Assembly (NCBI GenBank): GCA_031551265.1
Contig: JAVBNU010000038.1
Coordinates: forward strand, 1 to 54,655
Origin: JAVBNU01 sp031551265
Lineage (GTDB): Bacteria; Cyanobacteriota; Vampirovibrionia; Gastranaerophilales; Gastranaerophilaceae
DNA: 54,655 bases
Direction: 5' to 3'
The first letter of the stretch is position 1. Each line of letters opens with the position of its first letter. This document shows, piece after piece, positions 23,760 to 31,579 of the stretch. Both the position numbers and the translations under genes were made by a program. The notes beneath the pieces were generated by a model. It did no database searches, was not told the DNA's origin, and was given only the letters and a program-made list of their open reading frames with translations.

Positions 23760-24767
23760 ATGCAGATTAGAAGAATAGATATGGCAGAAAATAATAAGCA
23801 GTATCGCAGAGACTGTATAACATTTACATCGGTCGGGAATTTTAAGCTGAAAGCGGCATATGGCTTGCCTTGTGCATATTGTGGCGAGACAATTCTTACT
23901 CTGCAAAAACAAAAAGAAATAGGGCATTGTATCGGTCACTCTCATGGGAAAAAATTACGCAGGCTTTTAGAGACAATGTTCACGAACAAAAAGCCTCTCG
24001 CAGAGAAAGAAGTCGCTCTGACCATCACCAACGCTGCAAGAACATACCCCGGTAAAAATGTGCAGGAAATTTTTATCGCCATAATGCCTGAGGCTGAAAG
24101 CAGACTGATAGCCGACCAAAAGCTGGTAATTGAGCGTGCGCGCGAATTGGCTGGCGACCTGAAAGGTGAAACTCTGCAGCGTATACAAAAAGATTTTGCA
24201 TTCATTGATGGAATCCTGACAAACACTTTCGGCGACACAATATTCAAAAGAAAAACCCTTATAGCAGGGTTCCGAGAGTTGATGGACACTGAAACCAACA
24301 CCAAAAACAAGTCCATACTGAAAAAAATCTTCGATACCCTGCCGAAATTACCAACATCAGGCAACAGCATTGACGCTTTTATCGTTAAGTACCATCGTCG
24401 ACAGCCAACAGAAATCGGCATGCGCATGCTTGAGCCTTATTTAGCCTCAGGAGAACATATTTTGCCTGAGTCATGTGAAGGGCCGTCACATTTTTCCAAT
24501 TATTTAGTTATACACAAACGCTGCAACGAAAAACGCGGCTGTATTGATTTCAGAGCCTATCTTAAGAAAAATAAACAAATGATTGACCTAATTCACAGGC
24601 ATCTTGCTGCTGTTGATTCAAAAATCAAAAAAGGCTACAAATTCGAAGGTTCGGACACATATATTGAAGAAGTCACAAAAAGATTGAATGAAGAATCGGG
24701 CGGATTAATAAATTGGGAAAAATATTGCAGGATAAAAAAGAAAAAAAGAAAAGTTAACGAAAATTAA
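23760..24767 (+). CDS. HNH-like protein B, tandem paralogue of the preceding gene
   Basis: 335 aa. It has the same order as its neighbour: an ITFTS motif (20-24), LPCAYC (CxxC at 38-41), a long helical insert containing KKPLAEKEVAL (neighbour: QKPLAERTIAV), then EPYLASGEHILPES (EH at 232-233), N248, H252, C255-N256 and R259. Overall identity is low, so the duplication is old. The C-terminus is Lys-rich (RIKKKKRKVNEN), which may bind nucleic acid. The second Met (MAENNK, codon 8) is an alternative start. An extended -10 TGGTAAAAT lies at 23737-23745, so it may also be transcribed on its own. Confidence 0.65.
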   Translation: MQIRRIDMAENNKQYRRDCITFTSVGNFKLKAAYGLPCAYCGETILTLQKQKEIGHCIGHSHGKKLRRLLETMFTNKKPLAEKEVALTITNAARTYPGKNVQEIFIAIMPEAESRLIADQKLVIERARELAGDLKGETLQRIQKDFAFIDGILTNTFGDTIFKRKTLIAGFRELMDTETNTKNKSILKKIFDTLPKLPTSGNSIDAFIVKYHRRQPTEIGMRMLEPYLASGEHILPESCEGPSHFSNYLVIHKRCNEKRGCIDFRAYLKKNKQMIDLIHRHLAAVDSKIKKGYKFEGSDTYIEEVTKRLNEESGGLINWEKYCRIKKKKRKVNEN

Positions 24768-24923
24768 AAATTCTTGTAAATCAGTCCTTTTCAGTCTTTT
24801 GATATATAAAAATATACAAAGTAAATAAATTTAACATATTTTTTTGGATTATGACTTGTTTTTATGTTATGTTGTTGATATAAAGTTATAGAGTTAGTTT
24901 ATAGACGAAAAAAAGGAACGAGT

Positions 24924-26615
24924 ATGGGATTACCCAAAGTAGCATATTTTTCAATGGAAATAGCAATAGACCAGTCTTTGAGTACTTATTCAGGCGGTCT
25001 TGGATTTTTAGCAGGTTCACACATGCAATCTGCCGGTTATTTACAAATGCCGATGGTAGGCGTAACTATGTTATGGTCCTACGGATATTATGATCAAAGA
25101 ATTTCAGAAGACGGAACAGTCGAAGTTGCTTACATCAGAAAGCACTATGACTTTTTAACCGACTTGGATATATATACTTACGTCGATGTTTTTGGCGAAA
25201 AAGTAAAAGTAAAAGCTTACAGAGTCGAAGCTTCTCTTTTCGGTACATGTCCGATTTATCTTTTGACAACCGATATAGAAGAAAACTCTGAGTGGGCACG
25301 TACAATTACGCATAAATTATATGACGGTAATGAAAAAATCAGAATCGCTCAAGAAACAATTTTGGGTATTGGTGGTGTAAGAATCCTTCAGGCAATGAAT
25401 TACCAGTTTAACGTAATTCACATGAACGAAGGTCACGCACTTCCTGCCGCGTTTGAATTATTACGTCAATGCAACTGGGATTTAGCTAAAACTAAACGTG
25501 CGACGGTATTCACAACACACACACCTGTTGCAGCCGGTAACGAAGTTCACTGGGTTGATACATTAATAGAAGGCGGCTTCTTTTCAGGCTGCTCAAGAGA
25601 AATGGCTGTACAACTCGGTGGTGAGCACTTCTCATTGACAGTTGCCGCGTTAAGAATGAGCCGTATCGCTAACGCTGTATCACAGCTCCACGGTCTTGTT
25701 GCTAACAAAATGTGGGAATGGGTTGATGGCAGATGCCCGATAAGAGCTATCACGAACGCTGTAAACCTGCACTACTGGCAAGATGAGAGAATTGAAAACT
25801 CTAAATCTTTAGACGACTATCTTGATGCTAAATATGAAATGAAAAAAGAAGTTTTTAAATACATTTCAGACGTAGCTCAAAAAAGATTCGATCCTAATGT
25901 GTTAACTATAACCTGGGCAAGAAGATTCGCCGACTACAAACGCGCATGGCTTATTTTCATGGATCAGGACAGAATCAGCAAATTGTTGAATGAAAACCAG
26001 GTACAATTGATATTCGCGGGTAAATTCCACCCTGATGATACAATGGGTCGCGAAATGTTCAACAAAATTCTACAAAAATCAAACAACTTGAAAAATGTTG
26101 TTGTATTACCGGGTTATGAGCTTGAATTAAGTTCAAAACTTAAAAAAGCTTCTGACATTTGGTTAAACACGCCGTTGAGACCATTCGAGGCTTCAGGTAC
26201 TTCAGGCATGTCAGCTAACATGAACGGTGCTCTGCACTTATCAATCCACGACGGCTGGGCTGTTGAAGGTACTTTCTCAGGCATCAACGGATTTACAATT
26301 GATTATCCCGGCTTGGATGACGATATTCCTTGGGAAGAGCGTCACTTGAAAGATTACAACTGTATGATGAACTTAATCGAGAACGAAATCATCCCAACTT
26401 ATTATGATAACAAACTTGAGTGGGCTAGATTAATGCGTCAGGCCGTAAGAACATCTGAAGCATACTTCAACTCAGACCGTATGGTAATCGAATACTACAA
26501 CAGATTGTACAAGCCAATCGCTCACGAAGATCCTAGCGAAGGCGGCTTGAACGGCGAATTAAACCTTGCTGAAAGCCCAAATATGGATGCTTGGACATTC
26601 TCTAATATTAAGTAA
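24924..26615 (+). CDS. GT35 alpha-glucan phosphorylase-like protein lacking the PLP lysine
   Basis: 563 aa, short glycogen/alpha-glucan phosphorylase family (GT35). Conserved blocks are VAYFSMEIAIDQSLSTYSGGLGFLAGSH, GVTMLWSYGYYDQ, RIAQETILGIGGVR, IHMNEGHALPAAF, FTTHTPVAAGNEVHW, WARRFADYKRAW and FEASGTSGMSANMNG. In phosphorylases the last block has Lys at this place (SGTSGMK or SGTGNMK) and that Lys holds the PLP cofactor; here it is Ser430. Either PLP is not used, or this is a transferase or non-catalytic glucan-binding relative. A good AAGGAACG site precedes the ATG. Single gene ended by a terminator. Confidence 0.8.
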   Translation: MGLPKVAYFSMEIAIDQSLSTYSGGLGFLAGSHMQSAGYLQMPMVGVTMLWSYGYYDQRISEDGTVEVAYIRKHYDFLTDLDIYTYVDVFGEKVKVKAYRVEASLFGTCPIYLLTTDIEENSEWARTITHKLYDGNEKIRIAQETILGIGGVRILQAMNYQFNVIHMNEGHALPAAFELLRQCNWDLAKTKRATVFTTHTPVAAGNEVHWVDTLIEGGFFSGCSREMAVQLGGEHFSLTVAALRMSRIANAVSQLHGLVANKMWEWVDGRCPIRAITNAVNLHYWQDERIENSKSLDDYLDAKYEMKKEVFKYISDVAQKRFDPNVLTITWARRFADYKRAWLIFMDQDRISKLLNENQVQLIFAGKFHPDDTMGREMFNKILQKSNNLKNVVVLPGYELELSSKLKKASDIWLNTPLRPFEASGTSGMSANMNGALHLSIHDGWAVEGTFSGINGFTIDYPGLDDDIPWEERHLKDYNCMMNLIENEIIPTYYDNKLEWARLMRQAVRTSEAYFNSDRMVIEYYNRLYKPIAHEDPSEGGLNGELNLAESPNMDAWTFSNIK

Positions 26616-26642
26616 AAGAACTTTCTTTAAAATACACACGCT

Positions 26643-26670
26643 AAAAGAGTCGACAAGGTTCGACTCTTTT
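26643..26670. terminator. Bidirectional intrinsic terminator
   Basis: Arms AAAAGAGTCGA (26643-26653) and TCGACTCTTTT (26660-26670) with a 6-nt loop and T/A runs on both sides. It ends the phosphorylase-like gene (plus) and the converging acetyltransferase gene (minus). Confidence 0.85.
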
Positions 26671-26677
26671 TAGTTAT

Positions 26678-27235
26678 TTAAAATAAATCATTTTTTATAA
26701 GCTTATCTAAATCTTCATATAATAATTTGAGCGATACGCCCTCACCTTTCCAGTCAAAATGGTGTCCTTGCTCCTGAGCTCCCTGAAATGCTTTCATTAT
26801 GTCATCTGAATTTTCTCCTATTGGCTTAAATCCATGCTTTAAATAAAATCCCAACGGGTGCTCTTTCGCTATATCTATCCGAACAGCAACTGTGTAAATA
26901 TCACATTTTCTTTTTTTTGCTTCTTTTGCAATTTCTATCAGGAGCCTTGTTCCGTCACCTCTTTTGCCCGAGTCTAGGTGAGATAATTCTATAGACTGTC
27001 TTTGCCCAAACATTTTGCGTATTTTTGCTATTACTCCTTTGGAAGGAAGCGTACATTGCGCATAACTACCTGTTTCTTTTACTTCTAGGATAAGGGCATT
27101 TCCATTATAGCTAATACGTTTTGCAATAGCATTATCAAACTTTGCACTATCATAGCCGTATAAGAATTGCCGCGCAGGCCTGCATAGCTGTTTACAGTAA
27201 TTATAGCTTTTGTTTACAATAGCCCCTATTTTCAT
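26678..27235 (-). CDS. GNAT-family N-acetyltransferase-like protein
   Basis: 185 aa. The centre has a GNAT acetyl-CoA-binding pattern: IELSHLDSGKRGDGTRLLIEIAKEAKKRKCDIYTVAVRID, then LGFYLKHGFKPIGEN. The RGDGTRLL stretch stands at the Q/RxxGxG/A pyrophosphate loop, and the FYLKHGF motif is typical of the fold's end. The N-terminal 60 residues are basic and not conserved in GNATs generally. The C-terminal part (DDIMKAFQGAQEQGHHFDWKGEG) is unusual. The substrate is unknown. A weak AGGACG site precedes the ATG. Confidence 0.7.
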   Translation of the reverse strand: MKIGAIVNKSYNYCKQLCRPARQFLYGYDSAKFDNAIAKRISYNGNALILEVKETGSYAQCTLPSKGVIAKIRKMFGQRQSIELSHLDSGKRGDGTRLLIEIAKEAKKRKCDIYTVAVRIDIAKEHPLGFYLKHGFKPIGENSDDIMKAFQGAQEQGHHFDWKGEGVSLKLLYEDLDKLIKNDLF

Positions 27236-27298
27236 GGAAAACGTCCTTTCAGCTATTATAAAACTGCTAAATCTAAAAAGTTGCGTGATACAATAAAA

Positions 27299-27535
27299 TT
27301 ATTCAAAACGGCTGTTAATTTTAGCCTGCAAATTAAGCGCTGTATCAAGCTGCTCTCTTGTGATAACTTTCATGGTTAAAAGTATCTCTCCAATGTGGTT
27401 TTGCTCAAATTTTTGTACATTCAAAGCCATATCAAGCTGCTTTAAATTCATGCAGCCTGCTTGCATCAAAATTTCACCTATTTTTTGACGTTCGGTGATA
27501 TCTACCCAATCGTTTATATCGTATAAATTTTTCAT
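27299..27535 (-). CDS. Stand-alone MshEN domain protein (putative c-di-GMP receptor)
   Basis: 78 aa that is almost nothing but one MshEN domain (residues 18-70). The first 24-residue motif is KIGEILMQAG...NVQ; 5 residues (KFEQN) separate it from the second, HIGEILLTMK...NLQ. The 24-5-24 spacing is exactly that of MshEN, the c-di-GMP module at the N-terminus of MshE/PilB-type ATPases, two copies of which are in the GspE-like protein at 9001-11253. The leading Arg of the motif is Lys in the first half and His in the second, so ligand affinity is uncertain. It might act in trans on the pilus or flagellum. The start is followed by an acidic linker. Confidence 0.8.
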   Translation of the reverse strand: MKNLYDINDWVDITERQKIGEILMQAGCMNLKQLDMALNVQKFEQNHIGEILLTMKVITREQLDTALNLQAKINSRFE

Positions 27536-27943
27536 TCCTCTATTATATCAAATTGCGTTGATTAAACAAGGTACAAATTATACTCAAAATGTCAACTCAA
27601 TTTCAAACTTGACATCCCAAACCGACTTATTATGCATAATTTTTACAAAACGTTACAATCAGGTTTTAGTGAAAAGACATGGCATGAGCATGTTTCCATG
27701 ATTTTGCATGTCGAAACCATGTCATAGCAAGAAATTCATATTTATCAAAAAGCTGAAACAGTTTACACATAAGGTATTTGACCCTATTTGCGAACATGTA
27801 ATATTTCGTCATATTTTACTTGTAAATCTGCCATGAGGGGATATAATATTAATTAGGTTGAGTTACGGGATTATAGATTACATTTAAAGTTCAAACGAGA
27901 CTTAAAAACGGATTTTATACAGAGAGAATATTTGGGGAGGACA
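27536..27943. other. 408-nt gene-free region with a nested dyad
   Basis: No ORF is supported here. At 27677-27726 a nested inverted repeat is visible: GACATGG pairs with CCATGTC at the outside and TTTCCATG faces CATGTCGAAA inside. The later part (27831-27931) is AT-rich with GGATATAATATT at about 27839-27850, a candidate -10 for the Cys-rich gene downstream. No tRNA-like fold was found. Confidence 0.5.
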
Positions 27944-28165
27944 ATGGTGCTTAGAAGCAGAGATATGGGGCGTGCTATTAATGTCAGAAGATGGACTAAT
28001 ACGGCATTAGAATGTTATAAACGTGGTTGTGTGTGCGAAGGCTGTTTTTATACGGATTTTTTCAATGAAACATCTCAAAGATGCCAAATGAAAGCGTCTG
28101 TACTTGAGCTGGTTCGCGTGTTAGGCAAACCTGATGTGGATTTACCACAAATTCTTGCCGAGTAA
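27944..28165 (+). CDS. Small conserved cysteine-cluster protein
   Basis: 73 aa from ATG 27944. CYKRGCVCEGCFYTDFF and RCQMKASVLELVRVLGKP hold five Cys (spacing C-x4-C-x-C-x2-C-x12-C), which suggests a metal or Fe-S site. The pattern CYxxGCxCxxC...CxMKxxVxELVRxLGxP recurs in short proteins of several bacterial phyla, none with a known function that I can name. A GGGGAGG site (27934-27940) lies directly before the ATG. The in-frame TTG at 27932 is part of that site and is unlikely as the start. It lies about 110 nt before the rimP start but has its own promoter region, so it is probably a separate unit. Confidence 0.75.
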   Translation: MVLRSRDMGRAINVRRWTNTALECYKRGCVCEGCFYTDFFNETSQRCQMKASVLELVRVLGKPDVDLPQILAE

Positions 28166-28191
28166 GAATATTACAAATATTTAGGAAAAAC

Positions 28192-28221
28192 TTGCGCATT
28201 ACAACTTATTAATGCTATAAT
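28192..28221 (+). promoter_or_regulatory. Promoter of rimP-nusA
   Basis: TTGCGC (28192-28197), 18-nt spacer, TATAAT (28216-28221). The predicted transcript starts near 28228, a few nucleotides before a terminator-like hairpin. Confidence 0.6.
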
Positions 28222-28233
28222 AATTTTGTACAC

Positions 28234-28263
28234 AAAAAGAAACGGCTCACCGTTTCTTTTTTT
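28234..28263 (+). terminator. Intrinsic terminator/attenuator in the rimP-nusA leader
   Basis: Arms AAAAAGAAACGG (28234-28245) and CCGTTTCTTTTT (28250-28261), 12 bp with a CTCA loop, followed by more T. It sits between the promoter and the rimP ATG (28277), so it lies within the first 35 nt of the transcript. It may attenuate the operon, or end transcription from the gene upstream. Confidence 0.75.
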
Positions 28264-28276
28264 ATTGGACAAGCAA

Positions 28277-28840
28277 ATGAAAAATGAACATTTCAACAAA
28301 AAAGATTTATTAGACAAAATAAATCCGATTATAGAAAACACGCTCATGCGCTACGATTTAATCCCGCTTGAAGTCGAGTTGGCAAAAGAATCCCAACGTT
28401 GGTTTTTGAGAATTTTCATTTATTCATATTCACGTTCGATTACACTAGACGATTGTGAGCGCGTAACACGTAGCCTGAGCGATTTTTTAGATGAATTAAT
28501 TCCATTTAAATACTATTTGGAAGTATCTTCGCCGGGCCTGGATCGCAAACTCAAATCAGACAAAGAATACCTGATTTTCTCAGGCAAAACAATTGACATC
28601 AAACTCAAAAACCCAATCGACGAAAGCGGCGATAAACACTTCAAAGCCAAACTACTCGATTTTGACGAAAAACTCGGTGTCCGAATTCTCAAACTCGACA
28701 CCAACGAAGAATATGTTGTCAAAAAAGACAATATATTAACAGCAAGATTATGTATCGATGAAATAACAATGCGACCAAGCAAAGGCCGAATAGGCGGCGA
28801 CGATTCAGCAAGGGAGCAAGAAGGAGCAAAAAATGATTAG
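28277..28840 (+). CDS. rimP: Ribosome maturation factor RimP
   Basis: 187 aa from ATG 28277. RimP assists 30S subunit maturation. The N-terminal alpha/beta domain reads LIPLEVELAKESQRWFLRIFIYS...ITLDDCERVTRSLSDFLDE, then YYLEVSSPGLDRKL (the family's EVSSPGxxRPL), and a C-terminal SH3-like domain (KTIDIKLKNPID...FKAKLLDFDEKLGVRILKL). The frame is open back to 28226, but that part runs through the terminator hairpin and matches nothing, so the ATG at 28277 is chosen. It overlaps nusA by 8 nt, as is usual for this gene pair. The C-terminus (ARLCIDEITMRPSKGRIGG) is a short lineage-specific tail. Confidence 0.9.
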   Translation: MKNEHFNKKDLLDKINPIIENTLMRYDLIPLEVELAKESQRWFLRIFIYSYSRSITLDDCERVTRSLSDFLDELIPFKYYLEVSSPGLDRKLKSDKEYLIFSGKTIDIKLKNPIDESGDKHFKAKLLDFDEKLGVRILKLDTNEEYVVKKDNILTARLCIDEITMRPSKGRIGGDDSAREQEGAKND

Positions 28841-30104
28841 AATAGGTAAAGCATTATTTGAAGCAGCAGAACAACTCGAGCGCGAAAGAGGCATCTCAAA
28901 AGATGTTCTTATTGCCTCATTATGCGACGCGATGGTCACAGCATACAAAAAACACATTAAAGACAGAGAGGCATTAAACGTAGAAGCTATCTTAGACGAA
29001 GCCGCAGGCGAAATCGGTGTTTTCAGAACAAAACTTGTTGTTGAAAAAGTTGAAGACGAAGATATGGAAATCTCACTTGAAGACGCTAAAGAAATCGACG
29101 ATGAAGTTGAACTCGAGGATGAAGTTAAAATCGAAGTAACTCCTGATAACTTCGGTCGTATCGCTGCTCAATCAGCTAAACAAGTTATTACACAAAGAAT
29201 CAAAGAAGCCGAGAAAAAACTAATTTTAGACGAATTTATGAGCAAAAAAGGCACTCTGACAACAGGTATTATCCAAAGAGTCGAAAACCGCAATGTATTC
29301 GTTAACATCGGCAAAACTGACGCCATAATGCCGGCAAAAGAACAAATTCCCGGTGAATATTACAAATCAGGCAACAGAATCAGAGTTTTCGTGCTTAACG
29401 TAAAAGAGACCCAACGCTTGCCACAAGTAATCGTCTCTCACGCGCACCCTGAAATCGTTAGAGAGCTTTTCGAACTCGAAGTACCCGAGATTGAGGATGG
29501 TATCGTAGAAATTAAATCAATCGCGCGCGAAGCCGGATTCCGTACAAAAATCGCCGTCTCAAGCAACGACCCTGAAGTTGACTCAGTAGGCGCTTGTATC
29601 GGACCAAGAGGCAGCCGTATCCAAACTATCATCGGCGAATTAAAAAATGAAAAAATCGACATCGTAAGATACTCAGATGACTCCGTCGAATTCATCGTAA
29701 ACGCACTTTCACCGGCTAGAATTTCATCAGTAGACATTTTGGCTGACGATGAAAACAGCAAAGAAGCTTTAGTTGTCGTTCCCGACGATCAATTGAGCCT
29801 TGCTATCGGTCGCGAAGGTCAAAATGTTCGCTTAGCGCACAAACTTACAAATTGGAAAATAGATATCAAAAGCGCCTCTCAAATAGAACGCAGCGAAGCT
29901 TACCAACAGCCTGCCGCTGAAAATGAAGAAGTCGTCGAAGAAGGCATCGATGAATTCTTAGAAGAAGCTGCTCAAGAAATTGAGGACGCAGATGATGAAA
30001 ACTTAATCGAAGAAGAATACGGACTCGATGAATCAGACATCGCAGACGTTACAGGCGATGAAGCCGAAGAAGCTACAGAATCTGAAGAAGAAGTCGAAGA
30101 ATAA
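28833..30104 (+). CDS. nusA: Transcription termination/antitermination factor NusA
   Basis: 423 aa. The N-terminal RNA-polymerase-binding domain (about 1-130) is followed by S1 (GTLTTGIIQRVENRNVFVNIGKTDAIMP), KH1 (SIAREAGFRTKIAVSSNDPEVDSVGACIGPRGSRIQTI) and KH2 (VPDDQLSLAIGREGQNVRLAHKLTNWKIDI). A 70-residue acidic tail rich in Glu and Asp follows, in the place of the repeat domains of E. coli. NusA binds RNA polymerase and stimulates pausing and hairpin-dependent termination. The usual ylxR-infB-rbfA genes do not follow; a terminator and proA on the other strand do. Confidence 0.96.
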   Translation: MIRIGKALFEAAEQLERERGISKDVLIASLCDAMVTAYKKHIKDREALNVEAILDEAAGEIGVFRTKLVVEKVEDEDMEISLEDAKEIDDEVELEDEVKIEVTPDNFGRIAAQSAKQVITQRIKEAEKKLILDEFMSKKGTLTTGIIQRVENRNVFVNIGKTDAIMPAKEQIPGEYYKSGNRIRVFVLNVKETQRLPQVIVSHAHPEIVRELFELEVPEIEDGIVEIKSIAREAGFRTKIAVSSNDPEVDSVGACIGPRGSRIQTIIGELKNEKIDIVRYSDDSVEFIVNALSPARISSVDILADDENSKEALVVVPDDQLSLAIGREGQNVRLAHKLTNWKIDIKSASQIERSEAYQQPAAENEEVVEEGIDEFLEEAAQEIEDADDENLIEEEYGLDESDIADVTGDEAEEATESEEEVEE

Positions 30105-30124
30105 TTTAAAAATTATTGTGAATT

Positions 30125-30158
30125 ACAGACCTCGCCCCAATGCGGGAGAGGTCTGTTT
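30125..30158 (+). terminator. Intrinsic terminator after nusA
   Basis: Arms ACAGACCTC (30125-30133) and GAGGTCTGT (30147-30155), an inner CCCC/CGGG dyad, and a TTTT run. The next 100 nt before proA contain GC-rich repeat-like sequence and no gene. Confidence 0.7.
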
Positions 30159-30265
30159 TCAATATGAGCACTCGTGCAAATATTAGAAAACAGGGTGAGG
30201 GGTGCGAATAAAAGTAGGGCGGCCTTTAGCCCATCAAAAACCACAGCTCTAGCGAATTTATATAT

Positions 30266-31564
30266 TTAACACAAATCTTTGTGTGTGAATGTTTTTTTGC
30301 CCTGGCAATAGTCATCAACAATTTGTCCTGAGCCGTAGAGTTTGTATTTGTAAATCACAAGCCCTTCAAGCCCGACAGGGCCGCGAGCATGAGTTTTATT
30401 TGTCGAAATACCGACTTCGGCACCTAAACCATATCTGAACCCGTCAGAAAAACGCGTAGACGCGTTTTGGAAAACTCCTGCCGAATCAACCAGATTCATA
30501 AACATTTCACCATTTTTTACATCTTCGGTAATTATTGAATCCGTATGGCCTGAACCATAGTAATTAATGTGGTCGATGGCGTCGTTTATATCCTCAACAG
30601 CCTTTATCGCAACAATTTTATCGCTGTACTCAACAGCCCAATCGTCAGTAAGCTCTGTATCAGAGCAAATTTTATGACACGCACGGTCTGCTTTTACAGC
30701 AACATCGTTATCTTTGTAAAGTTTGACCAATAAAGGCAAAAACTCAGCCAGAATCGCGTTATGCACAAGTACTGTCTCAACTGCATTACAGGCGCTTGGA
30801 TATTGGATTTTGGAGTCTAAACAAATTTTCAACGCTTTTTCAAAATTAGCGCATTTGTCAACATAAACGTGACAAATACCGTCAGCATGCCCGAGTACAG
30901 GGATTTTTGTGTTGTCTTTTATGTACTTAACAAGCGAATTCCCGCCACGCGGTATCAAAAGGTCAATGTAGTCGTCCATTTTCAGCAGCTCTGCAACTTC
31001 TTCTCTTGTGTAAATCAGGTTTATCACATTTTTAGGAAAGCCTTCGACATTATCAAGGGCTTTGTTGATAATTTCAGCGACTGTTGTGTTCGTGTTTTGT
31101 CCTTCTCTGCCGCCCTTTAAGAGCACGACATTGGCCGATTTAATAGCTAACGCCGAAATCTGAGCGATTACATCAGGGCGCGCCTCGAAAATCACGCCAA
31201 TCAACCCAATAGGACAAGTCATTTTATATAAGTTTAACCCTTCATCAAGCTCTGTCGCTCTCAGACACTTGTTCACAGGATCCTCAAGTTTAATCATATC
31301 CCTGATGCCGGCAATCATATCGCGCATTTTGTTCTCGTCGAGCTTTAAACGCCCGAACAACGCCTTTGAAATTTTACCTTCATCAAGTAATTTTTGCCCT
31401 TCTGCCAAATCCTTATTATTAGCCGCAAAAATCATATCTTTGTTAGCCTCAATAGCATCAGCTACAGCGTTAAGCGCGTTGTTGCGTACCGCAGTTGACG
31501 TCGCCGCCAGCGCGTATGTTGCATTTTTCGCGTCTTTTACAGTATTTAATAAATTGTTTTCCAT
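30266..31564 (-). CDS. proA: Gamma-glutamyl phosphate reductase
   Basis: 432 aa of the ProA aldehyde-dehydrogenase superfamily, which reduces gamma-glutamyl phosphate to glutamate semialdehyde in proline synthesis. Seen are CPIGLIGVIFEARPDV, SANVVLLKGGREGQNTN, IDLLIPRGGNSLVKYI, the catalytic Cys in IQYPSACNAVETVLVH and STRFSDGFRYGLGAEVGISTNKTHARGPVGLEGL. It follows proB with 15 nt between, with an AGGAGC site. No proC is in the window. Confidence 0.97.
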   Translation of the reverse strand: MENNLLNTVKDAKNATYALAATSTAVRNNALNAVADAIEANKDMIFAANNKDLAEGQKLLDEGKISKALFGRLKLDENKMRDMIAGIRDMIKLEDPVNKCLRATELDEGLNLYKMTCPIGLIGVIFEARPDVIAQISALAIKSANVVLLKGGREGQNTNTTVAEIINKALDNVEGFPKNVINLIYTREEVAELLKMDDYIDLLIPRGGNSLVKYIKDNTKIPVLGHADGICHVYVDKCANFEKALKICLDSKIQYPSACNAVETVLVHNAILAEFLPLLVKLYKDNDVAVKADRACHKICSDTELTDDWAVEYSDKIVAIKAVEDINDAIDHINYYGSGHTDSIITEDVKNGEMFMNLVDSAGVFQNASTRFSDGFRYGLGAEVGISTNKTHARGPVGLEGLVIYKYKLYGSGQIVDDYCQGKKTFTHKDLC

Positions 31565-31579
31565 AGAATTGCTCCTGAC

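Noticed and set aside
28226..28276. Upstream extension of RimP
   Set aside because: These codons run through the terminator-like hairpin and have no match in RimP.
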